This document shows positions 28,899-39,682 of a stretch of DNA of 64,000 nt, one piece after another. Numbering within the stretch: position 1 is the first letter of the stretch; each line of letters starts with the position of its first letter. The translations under genes were made by a program, and so were the position numbers. The notes below the pieces were generated by a model. The model saw only the letters and a list, made by a program, of their open reading frames with translations. It was not told where the DNA came from and did not search any database. The stretch is from Ascidia mentula (Eukaryota; Chordata; Ascidiacea; Phlebobranchia; Ascidiidae): positions 13,583,001-13,647,000 of the forward strand of contig OX387205.1 of assembly GCA_947561715.1 (NCBI GenBank), given 5' to 3'.

Positions 28899-31800
28899 AT
28901 GCAAATCGTCCTTCTACTTTGTATGTGGCTTCAAGTTTTGCCAGGTGACTACATAGATACCGAGTAATGAACTGACATAATTTGTGTGCGTTGGATGAAC
29001 CCAACTTCACTGAAATAATATTTCATGAACATTCACAGACTTCGTTTGTCGTATTTTGTTCAGGTGGAGGATCGTCCACGTGTCGACCTTCGGCTTATAG
29101 AGGAACCAAAAAGTATTTTCAAATTCCCTCCTCATGTGAAAGTTCAAGTTTTACAAGGGTTTACAGTTCTGGAAGTTCTGGAACTGCTGCAATACACTTG
29201 TATTACTACACACTCGGCAACAATACTTGTTCGGTAAAAATGTCTTACTTCTTTTGTTGGCAACATTGACAATTTTGCGTTGTCAACGCTGATGACGGTG
29301 ATGCAAATCCTCTACGAATATGTGGAGGTCGCATGGCAAGTTGTGCTATTGCGTATCAGTGTACCTTGACCACAATATACCCCGTGCAACCGCCGAGCTT
29401 CTGTAGCTCAGTTGGTAGAGCGTTGGGCCTGGTTAGCCCAGGGTCTTGAGTTCAAACCTCACTGGGAGCGTGATTTTCAGATCTCGCTCCGATTTGTTGA
29501 GAAAATGGCTGATCCAACAAGCTTTTTTGCTCCATTACTCTGATTGCAAACATTCAACTAATCATTGAAAGCATTTAACTGGAAAAGAAATTCAATGCAA
29601 AGAGAAACAAAATCCAATTTGCATTAATTACTTTTCAATTTTCTTCTTAAAGGGATCAAGAATTTGCTGTCGTCACAAGTCGAACGTTTCTCAAGATGTT
29701 TCGCTTCACGCGAACTTTTTTTTGTTCGATATGTTTCTGTGTTCATTTAATTATGTGATAGGTTTACCAAGGAAGCAACAAAAACGGAGTCTTGCTGGGG
29801 ACTTTCGTTGGTAATGGAAGTGCGACAGGAATTGTGAAATCAAATACCGGTTCCTTGTATTTGAGTTGCCCCACGTTACGAGCCATTACCAACTATCCTG
29901 CCTTTGCTTTTATAAAAGGTAAATTACTCTATCTACTGATTTCTGTGTAAATTTAATGTTACTGATGAACTAAAATCACTCGTTATGACCAAACAAACAT
30001 TTTTGTTTGACAATTAGGCGATTTTAGTTTATCAAGTTGAGTGATATTTCAAGCAGATTTTCTCTGTCCGCGTATACTTAGCTTGCATGGTTTACACTGA
30101 CTTTGTAATTTAACTGTTAATACAGCTACCGCACAGGGTTTTTCCACCGTGCATTGTGAAACCTATTTGAAAACACGCCAAGAATTGCTGCTGATTGACG
30201 ACGAACGTCACTATATGTTGTTTAGTCACCGAGGAAGCCTCGTGCAACTTGGAGTTGGACATGGAAGATCTTCCAACAACTCTCGTTCTCCCGACAAGTA
30301 ATGGAAAGTTATTGGGAAAGCTTGCTTGCAATTACACGATGTCAACTCCAGCGAGGTGCAACTTTACAGTTACCGTGTCCTCAGGACTAACTGCTTCCGT
30401 GAACAACATATTCGTAAGTTCATACGAAAAGTTCCAACGAATTTTAATGTAAAAACTCCTAAATCATTGAAATTGCCTGATAATGTCAACGTTGCATTTA
30501 AATTCACACTGCAGGCTGTATTTTGACATTTCAATGTATTTGGATTTGGTCTAGAATTAATTGCACTTTCTCAAGCAAATTTATAAATAATAATGAATAC
30601 AAAAATTACCATGGCTGTGGTTGAGGCAAATATTGGGAATTTCAAGTCACGGGCTTAGATGCAAAGCTGTTTCCATATGTAGGAGCACGCAAACGGTAGG
30701 AGACATACGCACTTAAATGTGATGGGTTACAAATGTAATGTTTATCAGATAATTAATTCCATTTCGTTACAGCGAAGTTCAACCTAAGTAACAATAAAGT
30801 GTAAATTAAACCTGCCGATAAGTTTCACGTGTCCATTCATCGCAATTAAAGAATAACTAAAATAAATACAACGACTCTTTCAACATATGCTGAATTGTAA
30901 AATAATGTGGACCAAAGAAAGGCTTTGCCTATTTAAGGAAATATATAATACATCGCACAAGTCGTTTAAAGCGAAGTTCGCATGAAAATTACCACAAGTT
31001 GTGACTTAAAAACTCAATAGCTTTCAACATTACCTAATGTCTGGTTATGTTAAACTTGCATTTGAATTCGCACATCAGGCTGTATCATGACTTTTCAAAG
31101 TATTTGGATTCGGACTAAACATGAAATTACTTTCTTGAAAAAAAATACAGCAAAGAATAATGAATGCAAAAAATTACAACAATAGTGTAAAAAAAGAAAA
31201 CATGATTATTTAAGGGAAAATTATTCGTGTAAAAAGTCGTTCAGAGCGAAGTAGAGTAATTTAAATCACGAAACTTTTGTGTTTTGCTTTCTTTAGGAAT
31301 TATTATAGCGACCTTTTAAAGAAGAAATTTCCCTTAGATTTTATCAGACGATCCTTCCCACCCAGGAATCAGAATAAATTCCACTCAAAGAGATGAAATA
31401 GTCACAACAGTTCAAGCCCGAAGAGTCAACGTTCAAATATTCACTTATTCTGCTTCATCACCTTCTCCAACCATTCACATCGATTCAGGTTTAATACATA
31501 ACTGTTTGTCAACAAATTACCGCAATATTTTAAACCATGAAAAACGGAAAATTATAAGCTTGTTACTACAACAAACATAAACACACAAACTAAACAAACT
31601 GCTTGATCTTAATCTCTCTCATAGAATAGGTAATAGTAGATAAACTAAAGACTTAACTCACATGCGAAAATTAAAAGTTACGCCAAACTACTCTTCAAAA
31701 AATTATCTCTTTCTAATTGAGACCACTGTACGCAGACTGCAAGTTGTTTGATGGAATAGAATGCACCGACTCCGTCAAGCTAAAGTTGGTATTTATGTAA

Positions 31801-34347
31801 AAATTTGCTGCAAAAAAAACAAACTAAATAAAATAAAATTATTTATTTGCCACAACACGGGAACAAATTTCTGCTAATTTTTCCCTACGCCAAAGTAAAC
31901 ACTTACAGTGTAACATTGTAACATTATTATGGGTATCAACATTCTATTTGTTTTTTTAGCGTCAGTTCTCATGGATTAAAATTACTTCTAGCAAGCGGAG
32001 AAGATATTTTGTATATTTCTAATCAAACGACCACCAACCTTAATTCTCTTCCGGAGAGTTGCAAAGCTCCAGCAAATAATCCAGTTTTTCATTTCGATCT
32101 CAACGAATGTTCTCCAACTAAAAAGGTGTCTGTTTAGATTTTCCTAACAGGTTTTGCCTACCCAGGTTATGTTCAACAAAATTGTCATAAACTTCCCCTT
32201 TAGAAACTTTCTTCTTGACAGATTTTCGTTAACACATAGCGAATTAATTGTAGAAAATTGTAGAATTGATGTTTCTCTCTTAGAAAACAAGCGACATGTT
32301 CAGATTGGTTTACAAAGTTCGCAACTTCAAGTACAACAGCCAAGTAGTAAGTAGGATGTCCTACCGACCTTACTGGGAGATATCTTGTGACTACAACGAG
32401 TCGAAAATATTGAACAGAAATATTAAAGTGGATGCTGGTTCTGTTTTAACCAAATTAGCGTAAGTATGGGTGCGTTTTGGAAAGCTGCAGACAGGGTGTG
32501 TACACGCACTGTTTCGACCTGTAAGATCTCATCAGTGCAGCTGTTGAAGTGGCACTGTGCTAGCTTTTGCACTAGCGGGCACACTAATTTCCACTTTGTG
32601 GTACCTTTACGTCGATCGGTTGGGTACCCTATACGGAGTGGGTTTTAAATAACACTTTTTACAACCACGAGTTCAAGTTAACCTCAAAACTTTTTGAACA
32701 GAAAAGAAAACATTGTCGCTTCACACAATACGGTTGGCAACATTACGGTCAGGTTTGCGTTGTTTGGTGACGAGCAAATGCGAAACCCACTTACATCTAA
32801 TTCGATCGTTAGTGTTCCAGAATATATCTACGCAAAACTGGATATTTCGGCCTACAAAAAAATAGATTTATTGGTGAGTAATCATTCAAGTGTTTCTTGT
32901 GGGCGATGGCTGATATGGCGTTGTACTGTTTCTTCATCTTTCAATTTAGTTGAAAAGTTGTTGGATCACAAGAGACGTTGGAGGAAATAAAAGATATGAA
33001 CTCATCAGAGAAAGGTGATTTACCCCGAGCAAATATTCAAACGATCCTTCTTCATTAGTTTGCAAACATTCATTTGTTTCTGATTTGTTTTGGATTTTTG
33101 TACAGACTTATTACCGTAAATGTAGTCTATGAAGGTTACAAATTTACAAAAAAAAGCGTTCAAAAAACGTTGTTGGGGCTAATTTTTGCTTTTTTAGCTG
33201 CAAAGTTGAGCACGAAACTGAAACTGAAGACACGATTGTGGTGACGAGAAATTATCAACCGATTTACGCCACCTTCAAGTTTCGTTCATTTGTTTGGATC
33301 AACGTGTCTGAAAACCAACAATCCCTGTACGCTCACTGCTACGTGCAATTATGTGACAACACCAACACCGTATGTGCACAACCGGTAAGATAATATATTT
33401 ATCAATGAAAATCATATATTAATAATTCTGCAAGTGCAAATACCTAGTACAACCGGTAAGATATCCATATCCTGTTATTTATCGCATTGTTCATGACCAC
33501 AAATATTAGCTTAGATAACAACAATGCATGTTTTGCTTTCTTCCCACAGGATTGCTCACGTGGACGCAAACGTCGATCTGTGGTTCCGGGTTTAAAGGAA
33601 GTCATATCAGTTGGACCTTTCTATGTTTCGGTTCCGGATCTGTGTGAAAAGGCGAGTTTTATCCGTGCGACAACTTTACTGGAGAGACTAAACCGAATAT
33701 GTAGTCTTGACTCATGCAAGTTTATCATTGTACATTAATATACAAAACTATGAAGCCATCAAGGAACCCCTTTTTCGATTTGTTTTGGGAACAGAAATAT
33801 TTGGACACACAAATTGACTATTTCCGGATCCTTGCTCTTACCATATTGCTTACAGTTAATGTTTGTTTAGGAAAATGGAGGTTGCACTGACTCTTGCAAC
33901 ATCATAAACGGAATCATAAAATGTTCATGTTTTGAAGGTCACGTCCTTGACGAGGACAAGAAAACGTGCATAGGTAAATGTGGAGGAAACTTAAGCTAAT
34001 GAAAGATAAGATTGTCGTTGCGTTAATGGGCGAATTAAGAAAATATTGTTGCGCATCTGAAGTGTTGGTTGAATATTAGATAACAACCAAATAACTTTGA
34101 TTCAACGCAATAACGATGTGAATAAAGAAGAACTGCAGAAAATCATAATGCTACTTGCTCTTAATTTATTGTAGGAGTGGAGCAAGCATTTGAAAGCAAA
34201 GGATTCCAGAAAATGGAAATCCTTTACATTGCTGTTGGAGCCATCGTTATTTTGCTTGTTGTGGTTGTGGGGTTGATAATAATGCGTTTCAAACCACGTT
34301 CCGGTAATGGAGGGTTTACCCAGGGCGTGCTTGTGCGTGGAAAGTAA
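28899..34347 (+). CDS. ZP-domain/EGF transmembrane protein ZP-B, 14 exons, 638 aa
   Basis: Exons: 28899-28944, 29064-29233, 29762-29918, 30226-30413, 31338-31488, 31736-31796, 31960-32125, 32284-32459, 32702-32873, 32950-33014, 33198-33384, 33550-33651, 33871-33973, 34175-34347 (1917 nt). Same architecture as ZP-A: signal peptide, variable N-terminal region, ZP module with LYAHCYVQLCD, furin-type site RGRKRR before SVV, EGF-like repeat beginning LCEKENGGC, transmembrane helix (YIAVGAIVILLVVVV) and a longer tail ending LVRGK. The exon 2 product differs strongly from the other copies (GTKKYFQIPSSCESSSF), while exons 9-14 are nearly identical to C and D. Intron 12 starts with GC (AAG|GCGAGT), not GT. 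No stop or frameshift seen. Confidence 0.85.
29397..29470 (+). repeat. tRNA-like element in ZP-B intron 2
   Basis: Counterpart of the ZP-A element, with TAGCTCAGTTGGTAGAGC (A-box-like) and GAGTTCAAACCTCAC (B-box-like). The T stem reads TTGAG/CTCAC here. Confidence 0.55.
32508..32640 (+). repeat. R1 dispersed repeat in ZP-B intron 8
   Basis: Starts ACTGTTTCGACC, includes CTCATCAGTGCAGCTGTTG and CCACTTTGTGGT, ends near GGGTACCCTATACGG. It is absent from intron 8 of ZP-A. The reverse complement is in FMO2 intron 5 (38841-38972). Confidence 0.6.
33652..33870 (+). other. GC-AG intron (ZP-B intron 12)
   Basis: Donor AAG|GCGAGT and acceptor TTTAG. The homologous ZP-A intron begins GTAGAA. ZP-C (49718) and ZP-D (60681) have the same GC donor. 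A strong consensus around a GC dinucleotide is usual for this minor donor class. Confidence 0.7.
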
Positions 34348-34668
34348 CTGACTGATTGCCTCCAGGTTTAAGATCTCAGCACAGCAATCGTTCATAACAG
34401 CTTTTATTGAATGATTGCGAGTTAAACCTAATTGTACATACAGTTAACCAATTGCTTGCTTTTCTTGATTTGAAGGAATATTCTAGGAAGTAAAATGTTT
34501 ACAAACTTTGCATATTTTGCATTTATGTTAAAAAATAGGTTGGATTGATAATCACTCCTTTGCGATGTAATTTGGGACAATAGTTGTAATCTCATCTCAG
34601 AAACGAACCCACCGTATTTGTTTGTGTATAATGTATGCTATGCCAATTTCAAATAACAAATAAAAAAA

Positions 34669-34674
34669 TGCAGC
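34669..34674 (+). other. Putative poly(A) signal of ZP-B
   Basis: AATAAA about 320 bases after the stop; same position relative to ZP-C (50725-50730) and ZP-D (61686-61691). Confidence 0.5.
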
Positions 34675-34954
34675 ATCAAACTTTAAACACAAGATTTATG
34701 TTAAACTGGGCAAGTTAGTAGCAGTTATATTATGCGTATTGCATATGAAAGCTTCGGTTGCTATTGTAGTCTAACTTGGTGAGCAGGAAATCATTAACAG
34801 AATTATAATGCTCAACATGATTGCCATGCTATGTGTGATTGAGTACCATTGCATTTAATTATAATCCCATACTTTTTTTGTTTATACAGCTTACGTAACA
34901 TACACGATAACTTTTGTTAGTTATGAATGGAAGATTTTGATCAGGCGTATTGAC

Positions 34955-35176
34955 AATCAATATTTGCATTTTTGTGTCGTCAAACAAAACAACTTGAGCT
35001 TACAGAGGATTCATATAAGACATATTCCTGCTCGCAAACTCTGCCCTAACGAACAACGCTATTTTTCCATTAACAATTCCGCTCCCTTCGGTGTTTATGT
35101 TGTTTAGAGGAATTGTCGCGGCCGGATGATTTTGCTGGACGGGCCGGATGTGGCTGTGGGCTGTTGGTTGCTCACC
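34955..35176 (-). mobile_element. hAT-like transposon remnant, reverse orientation
   Basis: The right end reads, on the minus strand, CTGGGGTGAGCAACC, then CATCCGGCCCG, like hAT termini. The inner part is the reverse complement of a sequence seen at about 17650-17830 and 26430-26630. Copies follow ZP-C (about 51000-51245) and ZP-D (about 61975-62215). It is noncoding now. Confidence 0.45.
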
Positions 35177-35759
35177 CCAGATTTAAATCAACAAAAAAAT
35201 CGGTTACAAGGGTGTTCATTTGTGCAAGTAAGACTACTGTGACTTTGGTATAGTTACACAAAATCAAACAGAAGTGAATCGGTGACAAGTGAGATCTGAG
35301 CTGAAAGCTGAGCGTGGCTTGGGCACGCAAGACAGAAAATTTACACAAAAAGAGGTAGATTGGCGCCTTAAATTTTATTGAATATTTGCCCTCATAATTA
35401 TCCAAGTGATGTTTTGTCAGTGGTTACTTCAGTAGTGAGACCGTAACACAGGTTTTTGACTCTCGCTGGAATTCCTATTTGTCATCGTCTTTATTTTGTT
35501 TTGGAGTTCAATAAATGTTTTCAAGCAATTCTTCTCAGGAGCAACTGATGTTGCCGTTTTATCAGGAAAAATGGTGATATTTTTATAAATTCATTCAGGA
35601 TATCGTACCAACGCTAATCATCAGTTTCTCTAAGGTTTGGTCTTGAACAAAAGACGTTGTTGCAAAAATTTAGCTTCACCCCAAAAACAACCTTGGTTAT
35701 TTATATAAAGATCAAAGGTGTCCCATACCACAGTGGTAGAATGCTAAACAAATTACGTG

Positions 35760-36245
35760 GAAGGTCGCTACCTTGACAAAATCTAAAAAAAAACATGCAT
35801 TTGTAATTATGCTGCACATTTAAATCCAGTCGTACTGTGTCATGTAGTTGTTTGTGGTTTCAAAAAGACGCGTCCTTGAGTGATTATAGTTGGTTACCAC
35901 GGTAACACGATCCCTCACAGACTTACGTCAGTTTTTTCTCATGGAGCCAGATAGCCATATGGCAAAAAGAAAGACACTTTTCACTTTTGACATTCGCACT
36001 TACATCGCGGAGACGATATAGCACTGTAGTAATATTTGCAATGTTTTTCAAAGCACTACTACAGTTTATTGTCGTTGTTGCTGTTATATTCACAACGGCG
36101 AGCTGGTACTCAACGATTACACTCATGTAGACCTTCCAGTGTCAATTGAAATTTCGAGTTAGTAAGGCAGCATTTTTGAACTCAAAATTGCAATTGTTTG
36201 AATCATAACGATGTCCCAAGTACGGAAAAACTTCTCATAATTTTG
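35760..36245 (+). pseudogene. Relic of ZP-A type exon 13 and intron 13 behind ZP-B
   Basis: GGAAGGTCGCTACCTTGACAAAA... matches the second half of ZP-A exon 13 (GAAGGTCGCTACCTTGGCAAAA, EGF end), then TAATTATGCTGCAC and the following ~450 bases match ZP-A intron 13. The coding part is disrupted and has no working splice context. It lacks the SL insert: a single ACAGTTTATT stands at 36061. Confidence 0.7.
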
Positions 36246-38840
36246 TGACGTGCATCCTAGACTTAAATCTGAGGAGGTTCAAAATTTTCCGAAAAACAAA
36301 GGGTCCACGACTACTCTGACGTCATCAAAGTGGATTGATCAGCACCAAAAGTTGGAGAACTGCTGCTTTCGTTTTGACAGAATCGTTATTGGATTTCTAT
36401 GTTGAAGGCACAACCTTCACGCATGAGTGGTTCACGTGATTGGCAAATAGTAGCAATGTTTACAAATCAACGAACATGCAATGCAACAACACTTTGCAGT
36501 TTTAAACCACAAAGGTTACCTTGGCATGTTTTCCTTTGAGGTGGTTGTAATGCATCTGGATTTGGTGTGGCAACGATCTTGTAATAGTTTTTGGGTTTTC
36601 TTCGCAGAATGTGCTTGATATGAATTGAAGAATGTCAAAACGAATTTGTATCATTGGTGGTGGTGCAAGCGGACTGACAGCAATCAAATGCTGTCTGGAC
36701 GAAGATTTGGAACCAGTATGTTTTGAAATGTCCAACGATATTGGAGGTAAACATGATGAAAAACAACAACGTGATTTAAAAATTAGCCAACCTTATTATA
36801 TATAGCCTATTAAATTCTCTTGTGCTGGGCTGAAAGATTGCTATCAGTATAATCCTGAACAAGCAGATTTTTAATCTAAGAAAAGACTCTCAGTCACAAG
36901 GGTATTTTTTTGTGTACACGTATTTTATTGCTTTTTTTACTACTACTACGTAATTTTTGCAGAAACTGACGATGCTTACATTTACAATAAAATCTGCTGA
37001 CTTCAATTCAAGGCTTGTTGCATTATTATATATGCGAACCAAAGTAATTTGCTGTCGCAGATAATAAAACAATGCCTAACCGAGGGCTACATTCCTCTAC
37101 AGCTACTAAGCAATATCAGATAACTTTTACTGGATTATATTCGAGACTGGTCAATGCACACTGGCCAACAGAATACGGAGAAAAATAAAAATAATCTATT
37201 TGTACACCATGTCTCTTTCCTTTTTGCACCACACGTTTGTGGACTGGAATATACATTATCTTAGAAAAAGTTGCCGATTCAGCTAGGTTGGGATGCTAGG
37301 AAACCACATTATCACAGATATTGCAATAATTGTAAATGTAATAGAAGCACATTATTTTCTTCACAGGTTTATGGAAATATGTTGAGGAAAAAACAAATCG
37401 AGCATGTGTGTACAGATCAACAATAATCAACACCAGCAAGGAGATGATGTGTTTTTCAGACTTTCCGATTCCCAAACACTTTCCCAACTTCATGCATAAT
37501 ACTAAAATTATTGAATACTTCCAAATGTATGCAAAAGAGTAAGTAAAGCTTTTTGAAATGTAAAAAAAAATCGTTCAAGTTAAATTTTCCATGTTTTCAA
37601 AAATATTTTTATATGATGACAAATTTCATAGACAAATTGATTTAATTTCTAGGATATATCAAACTGAATTGTACCAATACTTCACAACGCCAGTAATGTT
37701 TTCGTATTCTGTAATAACATTTCAATTACACACATGAAAAAATTTAGGTTTAGTCTTGAAAAATACATTCAACTTCAAACTAAAGTCCTGTCTTGCAAAT
37801 TTGCAAAGGATTATGAAACCACTGGAAAATGGTGAGTTGGTTTTCTATGGGTGAGACGAGCCATGTACTTGAATTTGCATGATTTTATGGCTCTTTTGCA
37901 TCTTCATACATGATTTTTGTCATCAACAAAAACAGTAAATGTTTAATGAAAAAATTGTATATACCATAATGCAAAAATATGTTGTTGTTTTCAACAGTGA
38001 TGTTTAGTAATGAGCGCCTGACTTGATAACCTTTATGGTTTTATCGGTGCCCATGCCATTTCATTTCCTTGTATATTGTTCTTGTATCACAATGCAAAAA
38101 TATGTTGTTGTTTCAGACATATGTTGCAAAACATTGTTTGAATGTCATGCCACGTATTAGCTAAGATGCTCCTTAATTTTGTGTGTGTGCAATGTTAAGT
38201 CAGGCTGCCTGACTCAGGCATGATAACCTTTATATAGACATATAACAACTCTGGTTTGTATTGCACTGTTCATAACTGACTTGATGACATCATCTTGATG
38301 ACAATAATGTTCTGCTATTTTGCAGGTGTGTTAAGCATAAAAATATAGAAACTGACCATGAGTCTGAATCTACATTTGATGGTGTTATTGTTGCTGTTGG
38401 ACATCATGCTCTGCCATACTTTCCTTTGGAATCTTTTCAAGGTAGTTAATGGTCTTGGAATATTTAATGTCGACCACAACAAAACAAGAAATAAAACTAA
38501 TAGTACACATTTTTGTTGTGAAAAAAATGAATTTCTTTTCAACAGATTTCAAGAAATTTAAAGGTGGATACATCCACAGCCATGATTATAGAAATCATGA
38601 TGGGTTTGAAAAAAAACGTGTTTTAGTGGTTGGAATCGGAAATTCTGGTGGAGACATCTCTGTTGAACTGAGCAGAGTAGCAAACCAGGTATGCAGAAAT
38701 CTGTATGTTAGGGCATAGTTTTACTTTCAAGCATGATTATTTTAAGATATGCAAATCTTTAGGGCCTGACGGCACTATTGGTTGAGCTTTACTTGGCCAT
38801 AGTGTTTCCACCTTGTTTTCTCCGTAAAGTTGCACCTAGT

Positions 38841-38972
38841 TTGGTGCCCAACGGATGCCGGTGATTGTATAGTCACCACAAAGTGGAAGTCTTTGCTTGG
38901 CCGTTTGGTCAGCAAAGTCGCCTAAAAGTCACACCAGTTGTACTGGTGAGACCTTTTTGGTTGAAACAGTGG
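38841..38972 (-). repeat. R1 dispersed repeat in FMO2 intron 5 (reverse)
   Basis: On the minus strand it reads CCACTGTTTCAACC, then GGTCTCACCAGTACAACTGGTGTG, then TTCCACTTTGTGGTGAC and CCGTTGGGCACC, in the same order as the copy in ZP intron 8. Confidence 0.55.
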
Positions 38973-39624
38973 TCATCTGTATGCATCTTGCACAATGATT
39001 ATTTTATCCTAACAAGTGAGGATTAACCTAGGTCGTTGCAATATCGCCCATGACACCTAGTTGTAAGAATATATATATTTTGCCCATAGCCAAAAATCAT
39101 CAGTTTTCTTAAATCAACAGAGGAAATATTAAAGTTTAACATTCAGATTTTTGTTTTCTAGGTATATTTAAGTACTCGCAGTGGTTCGTGGGTTCTAAAC
39201 AGAGTGAATGACAATGGCCTTCCACTTGACATTGTGAAAGTTAACAGGTCAGTACGATACAAGTTAATTTGGCTTGTTAATTGTGGGAGATTATTATTAC
39301 CGACAGATGGATTGTTATATTGTAGGACATTCTCCGAGTGAACTGACTTGTTAACATAATGTATGCATGCACTTTTGTGGAATGGCATCCAAACTAGGAA
39401 TGTTAATGCTTGTGTGGGCTCCAAAATTATACGTGTTTTCTCACTAAAATAAAGTTTGTTTTGCCATCCAAATTTTTAATGTATAAGGACTGCTTATTCA
39501 CAATAGGTCAGAGCTCTTCCTCAAGATTTTGTTATGCTTGCATTATAGAGCATTGTATTGTGATTTTGTGTCTACTGTAACACTTTTTCTGGAAATTTTA
39601 ATTATGTTAGCTGCAGAAAGATGG

Positions 39625-39682
39625 CCACTGTTTCGACCTATTAGTACATCTTGGTGTAACTATTGTAGACGATCTTGCCAGT
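39625..39682 (+). repeat. R1-like fragment in FMO2 intron 6
   Basis: CCACTGTTTCGACCTA followed by a diverged tail; only the first 16 or so bases match well. Confidence 0.35.

Larger units (their letters stand above)
34348..36631. other. ZP-B to FMO2 intergenic region
   Basis: ZP-B 3' UTR with AATAAA at 34669-34674; an inverted hAT-like segment at about 34955-35176 that ends in the reverse complement of CTGGGGTGAGCAACC...CATCCGGCCCG; the ZP-A type relic at about 35760-36245; then the FMO2 promoter, which is nearly identical to the one before FMO3 (about 63270-63677). Confidence 0.55.

Noticed and set aside
32466..32648. Frame MGAFWKAADRVC... in ZP-B intron 8, with copies in C and D
   Set aside because: It lies over the R1 repeat and would add a segment absent from ZP-A. 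Joining exon 8 to exon 9 directly keeps the phase.
34102..34395. Minus-strand 97-codon frame over ZP exon 14, repeated at 50168 and 61131
   Set aside because: Antisense shadow of the transmembrane exon and its flank.
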